Origin: Candidatus Saccharimonadota bacterium
Lineage (GTDB): Bacteria; Patescibacteriota; Saccharimonadia; Saccharimonadales; UBA4665
Length of the DNA: 11,996 bases
Assembly (NCBI GenBank): GCA_027314795.1
Contig: DAHVAE010000019.1
Location: 1 to 11,996 of the forward strand
Reading direction: 5' to 3'
Shown: positions 5,951 through 11,996 of the stretch, in pieces
Layout: each line of letters opens with the position of its first letter
Numbering within the stretch: the stretch's first letter is position 1
Translations under genes and position numbers: made by a program
Notes under the pieces: generated by a model
The model's input: only the letters and a program-made list of their open reading frames with translations
Told to the model about the DNA's origin: nothing
Database searches by the model: none

Positions 5951-6019
5951 AACGTTTGTAATTTCAGTAGTAGTTTTTCATGGACTGTAAAATTGATAGA
6001 TTTTAAGGTAGTTTGAGGC

Positions 6020-6025
6020 TAAAAT
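6020..6025 (+). promoter_or_regulatory. Putative -10 box of the DUF1003-like gene
   Basis: TAAAAT ends 8 nt before the ATG at 6034. No Shine-Dalgarno is present. The -35 region is weak (TAGATT at 5997-6002, 17 bp upstream). This suggests a leaderless or near-leaderless transcript. Confidence 0.4.
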
Positions 6026-6033
6026 AAAGATAT

Positions 6034-6489
6034 ATGTATAAGCAGCAGTCAAATGAGCATGTTATTCATCCGCGAGAGCTAATTAAACCTAGAAGACACG
6101 CCTTGCAGCGGTTTAATAATAAGTTGGCAGTCAAGATTACTAATGGCGTAGGGTCAATGTGGAGTGCATATCTTTTTGCTGTACTGTCTATACTTTCATT
6201 GCCTGCCATCTTTGTCTTAATAGACCCGAGGATTAGACACTTTTTCCCTCATTTCATAATTGCGACCAGTGTCATTACGTTAATTGCTTGGATATCTCAG
6301 AACTTTTTACAACTGGTGTTATTGCCCGTAATTATGGTGGGTCAAAACGTTATTCAAGGTCAACAGGATCGTAAAGCCGAAGCCGACCATAAGACCCTAA
6401 CTTATTTAACCAACTTACAAGAAGAACAGATGGTTGAATTAAAAAATCTGAGCGAAATTCTTAATAATTTAAAGAATACCGTTAAATAA
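6034..6489 (+). CDS. DUF1003-like small membrane protein
   Basis: The 151-residue protein has a basic N-terminal region (10-35), one transmembrane helix (about 44-63), a second hydrophobic segment (about 74-103) and a charged, probably coiled-coil C terminus (about 110-150). The junction LLPVIMVGQNVIQGQQDRKA with the following EADHKTLTYLTNLQEEQMVELKNL matches the conserved end of the DUF1003 family. In that family a PVIMMSQNR-like motif and RAE/DH residues follow the second helix. The function of DUF1003 is not established. It sits alone on the + strand, converging on the response regulator with only 22 bp between the stops and no visible terminator hairpin. Confidence 0.75.
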   Translation: MYKQQSNEHVIHPRELIKPRRHALQRFNNKLAVKITNGVGSMWSAYLFAVLSILSLPAIFVLIDPRIRHFFPHFIIATSVITLIAWISQNFLQLVLLPVIMVGQNVIQGQQDRKAEADHKTLTYLTNLQEEQMVELKNLSEILNNLKNTVK

Positions 6490-6511
6490 GTTGATCTTTG
6501 TTTATCTTGTA

Positions 6512-6916
6512 TTATTGAACGTTATTTAAAAACTCGACAAGTTCTTTTGGAGTTAGATCGGCTTTAACTAAGTAGGCATCAGCTTGTTTTTCAATATCGG
6601 CCTTCACGTCTTCGCGTTGTTCTAGGTTGGTGGTAATAATAATTTTAGCTTTTAAATGGGGTGTTTTTTTATTGTCTCTTAAAGCTCGCAAGATCTCAAT
6701 ACCTGTTAGATTAGGAATCATCAAGTCGAGTAGGATGATGTCGTATTTATCTGTTTGGGCTTCATTGAGGGCTTTAACGCCATCAGCAACAACAGTAAAG
6801 GCATAACCAGCTTTGGTTAAGGCCCTTTGGTAGAGTTCGCCAATGAAGTACTCATCTTCAATACACAGTACCTTACGGACTTTTTTGACTTCGATTTTAT
6901 GTTCTTCAGATTCCAT
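6512..6916 (-). CDS. Stand-alone response regulator receiver (CheY-like)
   Basis: All 134 residues make up a single receiver domain with no output domain. The acidic pocket is E20-D21 (VLCIEDE), the phosphoacceptor is Asp64 (IILLDLMIP), the switch Thr is T95 (IIITTN) and the conserved Lys is K118 (AYLVKAD). It follows the sensor kinase gene by 16 nt and is presumably its partner. With no DNA-binding domain, its signal must pass through protein contacts or a phosphorelay. The start at 6916 is supported by an extended -10 (TGCTAAAGT) that ends 6 nt before the ATG, giving the gene a possible promoter of its own inside the kinase-regulator gap. Confidence 0.93.
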   Translation of the reverse strand: MESEEHKIEVKKVRKVLCIEDEYFIGELYQRALTKAGYAFTVVADGVKALNEAQTDKYDIILLDLMIPNLTGIEILRALRDNKKTPHLKAKIIITTNLEQREDVKADIEKQADAYLVKADLTPKELVEFLNNVQ

Positions 6917-6922
6917 AGTTTA

Positions 6923-6931
6923 ACTTTAGCA
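6923..6931 (-). promoter_or_regulatory. Extended -10 promoter element ahead of the receiver gene
   Basis: TGC followed by TAAAGT (6931-6923 on the - strand) lies 6 nt before the ATG at 6916. No convincing -35 box is seen, but an extended -10 can work without one. The element resembles TGCTAAAAT ahead of the DUF3048 gene. Confidence 0.4.
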
Positions 6932-6932
6932 G

Positions 6933-8471
6933 TTAGCGCCGGTAATAGGAATGGTTCTTAATCCAACCGTGAGCACTTCGAATTAACTGGTTATTATCCT
7001 CAGCCCTTAATTCTTTAGATAATTGGTCATAAGGAATCAAAGTAAAACCAAATATACTGCCCTTGCCTTCATCACTTCTTACCCAAATATTACCTCCATG
7101 AGCAGTAATAATTGCCTTCGATAGGTAAAGACCTAAACCCGTACCACCAATTTGAGCTCTGTTTCTATGATCGCGGTAAAATTTTGTGAAGAGGTTAGGC
7201 ATCACGCTTGATGGTATACCAACTCCAAAATCTTCTACAGTCGTCTCTACTAGACCCTCTCCATTGAGTTTAGTAGCTATCTTAACAGTTTTAGATTGGT
7301 TACCATACTTTATAGCATTATCAACCAGATTATTGACAACTTCTTGAATGCTTAATCTATCGACACCAACTTTTGGTAAGTTTGGGCTAATGTTTAACTC
7401 TAGCGTAATGCCACGCACTTTAGCTTGAAGCTTTAGTCCTTCAATGGCGTTAAATAAGATAGTACCCCAGTCTTCTGGTAGCAGCTTGAGTTCAAGTTGA
7501 TCATCATCGACTCGGGCGACATTTAAAATGTTGTTCACAAAAGCCGTCAGCTGTTCACTCGCTGCCTGCATTTTATCTAAGAAGTTTTCAATATCTTGCG
7601 GCACTTTGCCTCTTAGTTCTTCTTCAAAGACTTCAATGTAGCCACGCAGCAAAGTTAACGGTGTTCTAAGCTCATGAACGCTAAGGGCTACAAAGCTAAC
7701 AGCCTGATCATCTTGAGAATACTGCTTAGTGTGATCAAATAGTATTAACATGGTACTAATGCCATCTGAGTTGCCCTGGTTATAGTACGCTGCTAAGTCA
7801 AATAATAAAGTTGGATGATTATCTCTAACATTTAAACGAACTCTTTCCCAGCTCTTAGTTGAAATAGCGGTTTTTTGTTTAACTTCTTTAAGCCAGACAT
7901 CGAAGGTGTCCTCGGTTGGGAATGACATGTCTAAGATCATATAGACGTTTTTACCGATTACATCATCGGCTTTTAGGCCGATGTAATCAGCGGCGACTTT
8001 ATTAACGAACTTAATTTCTTCATTATTTTCTAGGATAAAGAGAGGCAATGGCAGAGAGTTGGCTATAAAATTTTGACTGAGTGTTGACCGTGTGCCATCA
8101 GCTACGGCGCTTTGATGCCCAATTTTGGCTATTTCATACAATTGACCAATGAGATTAGTTACAAGCTCTTGACCGACAACGAGGCTTTTTATATCAGGCG
8201 ACTTTATGGGTTCTGTACCACTAGGGCTTAAGTGTAAGATAGCTTGTCGTATTGAAGATAGCGGTTGGATAACATAGTTTGCTAAAAAGAAAGCAACTAA
8301 GGTTATAAATACTAGAGCAACTGCACCAGATATTACAAAATCTAGGTAAAGCTGAAAGTTTAGATAGTTAATTGTCAAATACAGACTAAGGCCGAGAATA
8401 ATGTTTTCTAAGAATAATGTTAGCCAGATGTGGTGTCTAAAAACCTTTTTGGTAGCGGCTAGTTGGTCCAT
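6933..8471 (-). CDS. Sensor histidine kinase with two membrane helices and a PAS domain
   Basis: The 512-residue protein has two N-terminal membrane helices (about 15-37 and 43-67) with almost no extracellular loop. A linker is followed by a PAS domain (about 132-250, LFILENNEEIKFVN through VIGKNV). The HisKA dimerisation domain has phosphoacceptor His266 in FVALSVHELRTPL. The HATPase domain has N box NNLVDNAIKYG (380-390), G1 box DFGVGIP (414-420), F box LFTKFYRDH and G2 box GGTGLGL (442-448). It is complete and should autophosphorylate and pass phosphate to the receiver encoded next. With so little outside the membrane, it likely senses the membrane or a cytoplasmic ligand through PAS. Its ATG is 4 nt after the DUF3048 stop, so the genes are coupled. 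Confidence 0.94.
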   Translation of the reverse strand: MDQLAATKKVFRHHIWLTLFLENIILGLSLYLTINYLNFQLYLDFVISGAVALVFITLVAFFLANYVIQPLSSIRQAILHLSPSGTEPIKSPDIKSLVVGQELVTNLIGQLYEIAKIGHQSAVADGTRSTLSQNFIANSLPLPLFILENNEEIKFVNKVAADYIGLKADDVIGKNVYMILDMSFPTEDTFDVWLKEVKQKTAISTKSWERVRLNVRDNHPTLLFDLAAYYNQGNSDGISTMLILFDHTKQYSQDDQAVSFVALSVHELRTPLTLLRGYIEVFEEELRGKVPQDIENFLDKMQAASEQLTAFVNNILNVARVDDDQLELKLLPEDWGTILFNAIEGLKLQAKVRGITLELNISPNLPKVGVDRLSIQEVVNNLVDNAIKYGNQSKTVKIATKLNGEGLVETTVEDFGVGIPSSVMPNLFTKFYRDHRNRAQIGGTGLGLYLSKAIITAHGGNIWVRSDEGKGSIFGFTLIPYDQLSKELRAEDNNQLIRSAHGWIKNHSYYRR

Positions 8472-8475
8472 GATG

Positions 8476-9693
8476 TCAGTAGCTCACAGCAGATGTTGAA
8501 GTTACTGCAGTTATCCAAGTTTGGCCCGGATCGAGTGGAATCGGCGCATTATTTGATGATGTAAACTGAATATTGGAGTTATTAGAACTTTTAGACCATT
8601 GGCCGATCGTCACTCCCCCGTCCTGGAAAATGTAAGCGGTGCCGCTACCAATAGTTTGGTAGTCTGAATAATATGCACCACTAGAATCGAGTGGCCCATT
8701 AGATTCAGGTACTACAATAGCAATGACTACATTGGGGCTAATTTGCTTATTGGTATTAGCGTCTATTTGTGGTGCTCCGCCGTCGTTACGGTTGTAACTA
8801 TTGGTTGATGGACTGTAGCTATAGCTGACGTTGTAAGCTGGTCCCGAAAGACTAAGATTAATTGAGCTGGCGGTAGGTGTTTTTAGTGGCTGGGACGGCT
8901 TACGTTGCCAGCTAGAAAAGTTTGATGAGGTGTAGCCCTTTTTTTGCTCTAGGCTATACAAGCTAGCTAACGTCGTATAAACATTGTGTGGAGCAACCCT
9001 TGAAGTAATGCGTTGGTAATAACTGCCGTTATAAAACTGGTCCATGTCTTTAACATTCCACTGTGAAATATCTGCAAGTGCCGCAGGGCTTCCGCCAACA
9101 TGGGCATAAGCTGGGTCGAAACCGAGCATCCATGACAAAAAATAGGGTCTGGCACTTCGAACCGGTCCGACATTTAGCGATGCACTGTTGGACTGGTATA
9201 AGGCAACAAATCTAGTAATACCACCTTCTGCCAGAGCTTCAAAAACTACACCGGCTTGGCTCAAACCTGACTGCGGTCTGGCTTGGGTGCTATTTTCAAT
9301 CATGACTGCAGTAATTGGCAGCTTGTTGGTGGCCGGGCTTACTTGTAGGCCAGTTAAAGATGAAGCGACCGTTGTTGGTTTCGGCGGGAATTGTAAAACT
9401 ACCTTAGGGCTCTCTTTGACAGTACTATGAATCTTTAAATACCAATATAAGCCACTGCCAATTAAAATGATGGTTACCCCTAAAACAATCCATACCCATT
9501 TATTTGGTGGCCAGAACCTATGTTGTCGTCGTTTTGATTTAGCCATATCATGTTCTTCTCTTTCAAAGTTGGACGTTACGTTTAAAAGCGGTGACCCTGC
9601 TGCTTGCTTATCTTCAGCTGCAACTTGCTCTGGCGTTTTAAACCCATGCTCATTTGGCTGGTGTTTGAGTGGCCGATTAAATTGGTCATCCAT
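8476..9693 (-). CDS. DUF3048 domain-containing membrane-anchored protein
   Basis: The 405-residue protein has a polar, charged N terminus (1-64), a signal-anchor helix (about 66-86) and an extracellular domain from about 95. The segment with TAVMIENSTQARPQSGLSQA, VVFEALAEGGITRFVALYQS and VGPVRSARPYFLSWM (about 128-188) and the later HVGGSP and APHNVYT are characteristic of DUF3048, the family of Bacillus YerB. A C-terminal subdomain (about 270-405) ends the protein. The biochemical function is not known. In this lineage it is commonly a surface protein, but that is from memory. It has its own extended -10 just upstream and precedes the histidine kinase gene, so it may feed into or be read with that signalling unit. 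Confidence 0.9.
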   Translation of the reverse strand: MDDQFNRPLKHQPNEHGFKTPEQVAAEDKQAAGSPLLNVTSNFEREEHDMAKSKRRQHRFWPPNKWVWIVLGVTIILIGSGLYWYLKIHSTVKESPKVVLQFPPKPTTVASSLTGLQVSPATNKLPITAVMIENSTQARPQSGLSQAGVVFEALAEGGITRFVALYQSNSASLNVGPVRSARPYFLSWMLGFDPAYAHVGGSPAALADISQWNVKDMDQFYNGSYYQRITSRVAPHNVYTTLASLYSLEQKKGYTSSNFSSWQRKPSQPLKTPTASSINLSLSGPAYNVSYSYSPSTNSYNRNDGGAPQIDANTNKQISPNVVIAIVVPESNGPLDSSGAYYSDYQTIGSGTAYIFQDGGVTIGQWSKSSNNSNIQFTSSNNAPIPLDPGQTWITAVTSTSAVSY

Positions 9694-9700
9694 TGAAACT

Positions 9701-9709
9701 ATTTTAGCA
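9701..9709 (-). promoter_or_regulatory. Extended -10 promoter of the DUF3048 gene, leaderless type
   Basis: TGC followed by TAAAAT (9709-9701 on the - strand) ends 7 nt before the ATG at 9693, so the start site should fall on or near the A of the ATG. It lies in the 36-bp gap after the gltX stop. The -35 region (TGGCTA, 9729-9724) is poor, as is common for extended -10 promoters. Confidence 0.5.
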
Positions 9710-9729
9710 GCGCTTACGCTTATTAGCCA

Positions 9730-11157
9730 TTAAAGCTTAGCTATTTGTAGGTCGATACGCTTAAGCACCCTATCTTTGCCAAGAACCTCAATGGTTTCAA
9801 ATAAACCAGGGCTTGAGGGTGCTTGTGTTATGGCAATTCTAATTAAGCTAAATAAGATAGCTGGTTGTTGCTTGGTTTGGGCTAAAAGATTGTTAAGTCT
9901 TTTTGTTATATCTTCTAAACTAAAATCACTCTGCTCAAGTGATTGTCTGGCTGTCAGTAGCCATTCTTGAAGTTGCTTGTTATCGATAGCGTCTAATTTC
10001 TTATCTTGGCTGATTAACTCCGGCTTGACTCTTAAATCTTCAAAAAAGAAACCAGTAAGACTTTTTAATTCGGATAGATACTTTAGCCTGTCTTTTAGTA
10101 TAGTTAGTACTTTCTTCTTGTAGCTCTCATCATAAGCCTTACTTGCTTCCGGCCAGAAGCCCTCTACTTTTTTGTATAGTTCGTCTAAATCTAATCTCCT
10201 AATGTGAGCACCGTTCATCCAGATTAATCTTTTATCGTCAAACTTAGCGGGAGATTTTTGAACGTCACTGAGCTTGAACTTAGCAATTAACTCAGATATA
10301 TCGTAAATTTCTTGCGTGGTGCCGTCATTCCAACCCAGACTTGCCATGAAGTTAATTAATGCTTCAGGTAGATAACCTTCAGTAATATACTCAAGTACAT
10401 CCTTAGCCCCATCACGTTTAGATAGTTTCTTTTTACCATCTGGCCCAAGAACAAACGGTACAGTTGCGAATGCTGGGTGTTCGATGCTGAACGCTTCATA
10501 TAGATTTAAATAGCGTGGGATAGATGCTAAAAATTCTTGAGCTCTGATGATGTGTGAAATTTGCATTAGATAATCATCAACAATATGTGCAAAGTTGTAA
10601 GTTGGGTAGCCGTCACTCTTTATTAATATGAAGTCATCGACAGCTTCTTTAGTAGCACTTAACTCGCCGATTATCTCATCGTGCCATGAATAGTCTTTCG
10701 GTTCGCAGCGAAATCTTAAAGGTTGGGTACCATCCCATCTTGGTGGATTTTCTGGCCTATAATCACGGAATAAAAATGGTTTCTTTTCCTCCTTAGCCTT
10801 ATTTCTAAAACCCTCTACCTCTTGAGGTGTATATGGGTCGGCATAAGCTCTGCCCTTTTCAACTAACTTGTTTGCCCATTCTTTATATATAGCCAGCCTC
10901 TCGCTTTGTCGATATGGGCTAAAGTTACCGCCAATATCTGGGCCTTCGTCGTAATTTAAACCTAAAGTTTTAAGAGTTTGTACGATGTGCTCTTCTGATC
11001 CTTCTGTATGCCTTTCGGTATCTGTGTCTTCAATCCTAAGGATAAATTTACCATTTGCTTGTTTGGCAACTAACCAAGCAAAGAGTGCCGTACGAACACC
11101 GCCGACATGCATATAGCCTGTTGGGCTGGGTGCAAATCTTGTTCTAACGTTATCCAT
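9730..11157 (-). CDS. gltX: Glutamyl-tRNA synthetase
   Basis: This 475-residue class I synthetase charges tRNA(Glu) with glutamate. The opening RTRFAPSPTGYMHVGGVRTA contains the HIGH-type signature as HVGG (17-20), a normal variant in bacterial GluRS. FILRIEDTDTERH (38-50) is the glutamate-binding region. The KMSKS-type loop is KLSKR (244-248) within DGKKKLSKRDGA. The anticodon-binding helical domain occupies about 310-475. Length is typical. If the organism lacks a glutaminyl-tRNA synthetase, the enzyme may also charge tRNA(Gln) for later amidation, but nothing in the window tests that. A perfect TATAAT lies 8 nt before the ATG and no Shine-Dalgarno is seen. Confidence 0.97.
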   Translation of the reverse strand: MDNVRTRFAPSPTGYMHVGGVRTALFAWLVAKQANGKFILRIEDTDTERHTEGSEEHIVQTLKTLGLNYDEGPDIGGNFSPYRQSERLAIYKEWANKLVEKGRAYADPYTPQEVEGFRNKAKEEKKPFLFRDYRPENPPRWDGTQPLRFRCEPKDYSWHDEIIGELSATKEAVDDFILIKSDGYPTYNFAHIVDDYLMQISHIIRAQEFLASIPRYLNLYEAFSIEHPAFATVPFVLGPDGKKKLSKRDGAKDVLEYITEGYLPEALINFMASLGWNDGTTQEIYDISELIAKFKLSDVQKSPAKFDDKRLIWMNGAHIRRLDLDELYKKVEGFWPEASKAYDESYKKKVLTILKDRLKYLSELKSLTGFFFEDLRVKPELISQDKKLDAIDNKQLQEWLLTARQSLEQSDFSLEDITKRLNNLLAQTKQQPAILFSLIRIAITQAPSSPGLFETIEVLGKDRVLKRIDLQIAKL

Positions 11158-11165
11158 TAGACCAA

Positions 11166-11171
11166 ATTATA
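11166..11171 (-). promoter_or_regulatory. -10 box of gltX, near-leaderless
   Basis: TATAAT (11171-11166 on the - strand) is a perfect -10 hexamer ending 8 nt before the gltX ATG. A weak TTGTAT (11193-11188) lies 16 bp upstream as a possible -35. The element is in the 38-bp gap after the upstream gene's stop. Confidence 0.5.
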
Positions 11172-11195
11172 TCTAAGCGCCCGGCTGATACAAAG

Positions 11196-11996
11196 CTACA
11201 TACTGTTGGCCATGTTAATAATCTGGTGGTCACTAAGGGAATTATTGTCTTGGATGACATACCAAATACCGTTTTTGACCCAAGTTGCATCATGGCCGTT
11301 ATAGATATATATGGTGTTATTGGCAGTATTTACAGTTTGAAAATTTAGACCAGCTTTGTTTTGCACATAGCTAGCCAGTAATGCTTGAGATGATACCGAA
11401 GATTTCTTTTCACTTATTGTATATGTTCGGTTATCTGAGTTGCTTTTAAAACTTGCTTCAATTGTGCCGGTGCCAGTACCTATGCTAGTTAGGCCAAAAC
11501 CAGCTGGCATTGCACCCGGTAAAGTAGCAGAAAAGCCAGCTTTTGAGGAAGCAAGATATAGCTCGACTCTGTTTAAGTTCCGATTTATGAATATCCCACT
11601 AGCAACTACCCCAATAAGGACTACCGCTACAGCCGTCCAACCAGATACCTTTGTTAAATTAAGCTTGATTTTCGCTGATTGAGATGGTCGGGTATATTCT
11701 ATAGCTCCGGATTGACCGCTGTTAAACACGTTAATACTCGGTTGCTCACTAGCTACGGCTAAAGGTCTGGCATCAAGATTATTGAAACTTGCAGGTGTTA
11801 TATTGGCGCTACCGGATTGACCTATGTCAGTATTGTTTGAAGTAACTGCTGCTGGCTGCTCAGTTGCAGGAAAACGGCTAATTAACGGGCTTTTTGAGGT
11901 TAAATCTGCCGACTCATCTAAATTTTGACGATGCGTACTAATACTAGCCGAAGGTTGCGTAGGAGTTGGCTGAGGTACAACTGTGGCTTGCGGCAT
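11196..11996 (-). CDS. Single-pass membrane protein with a DUF4367-like C-terminal domain
   Basis: The visible 266 residues begin at an ATG that coincides with the window edge, so the real start may lie further upstream. The N-terminal half (1-110) is low-complexity, rich in Ser, Thr, Gln, Pro and Asn. A single membrane helix spans about 118-137. The outer domain (about 145-266) includes GFSATLPGAMPAGFGL, an IEASFKSNSDNRTYTISEKK stretch and YNGHDATWVKNGIWYVIQ followed by SLSDHQIINMANSM. This resembles DUF4367/RsgI-type outer domains, where a small beta-rich fold ends with a helix. The family match is tentative. It is upstream of gltX in the same direction with a 38-bp gap. Confidence 0.7.
   Translation of the reverse strand: MPQATVVPQPTPTQPSASISTHRQNLDESADLTSKSPLISRFPATEQPAAVTSNNTDIGQSGSANITPASFNNLDARPLAVASEQPSINVFNSGQSGAIEYTRPSQSAKIKLNLTKVSGWTAVAVVLIGVVASGIFINRNLNRVELYLASSKAGFSATLPGAMPAGFGLTSIGTGTGTIEASFKSNSDNRTYTISEKKSSVSSQALLASYVQNKAGLNFQTVNTANNTIYIYNGHDATWVKNGIWYVIQDNNSLSDHQIINMANSM

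Noticed and set aside
6490-6511. Bidirectional terminator between the convergent DUF1003-like and receiver genes
   Set aside because: The 22-bp gap has no inverted repeat able to form a hairpin.
11101-11115. HVGG in place of HIGH in glutamyl-tRNA synthetase
   Set aside because: This variant is usual in bacterial GluRS and does not suggest loss of activity.

Overview
The window looks like a chromosome segment of a Patescibacteria/CPR bacterium, most likely a Candidatus Saccharibacteria (TM7) relative. This is inferred from gene style, not from a marker gene. The DNA is AT-rich by eye and every gene reads in a code where TGA is a stop. It carries stand-alone prepilin-like proteins with a GF(S)xxEV signal, Ser/Thr/Asn-rich single-pass membrane proteins, a DUF3048 protein, and many start codons with no Shine-Dalgarno sequence. 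No rRNA, tRNA, CRISPR array, transposase or phage gene was found.

Region 1 (4-801) holds a prepilin-like secreted protein on the + strand. Region 2 (about 986-2560) is an accessory island with two divergent type II toxin-antitoxin modules. A RelE/ParE toxin with a Phd/YefM antitoxin is on the - strand, and a ribbon-helix-helix antitoxin with a PIN-domain (VapC/FitB-type) toxin is on the + strand. A degenerate direct repeat of about 45 bp (1638-1682 and 2503-2547) flanks the second module. Region 3 (2428-2816) is a gene-poor gap of 389 bp without a convincing gene.

Region 4 (2817-5950) is the most unusual part. A small membrane/coiled-coil protein on the - strand diverges from a two-gene + strand unit encoding glycoside hydrolase family 5-like enzymes. 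The first carries a canonical type IV prepilin signal fused to a GH5 catalytic domain, so it would be a pilus- or pseudopilus-borne glycanase. The second is a GH5 enzyme with a membrane segment at each end. Both keep the two catalytic glutamates. Together they suggest surface-displayed polysaccharide degradation by a cell type usually regarded as metabolically minimal.

Region 5 (6034-11996) holds a DUF1003-like membrane protein on the + strand. It is followed on the - strand, in transcription order, by a DUF4367-like membrane protein (cut by the window edge), glutamyl-tRNA synthetase, a DUF3048 protein, a PAS-containing sensor histidine kinase and a stand-alone receiver protein. The last two form a likely two-component pair.

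A recurring feature is that several genes have a -10-like hexamer ending only 6-8 nt before the ATG (1755, 3249, 6034, and on the - strand 6916, 9693, 11157). This predicts leaderless mRNAs. In contrast, the Phd/YefM antitoxin and the small coiled-coil protein have clear Shine-Dalgarno sequences and longer leaders.
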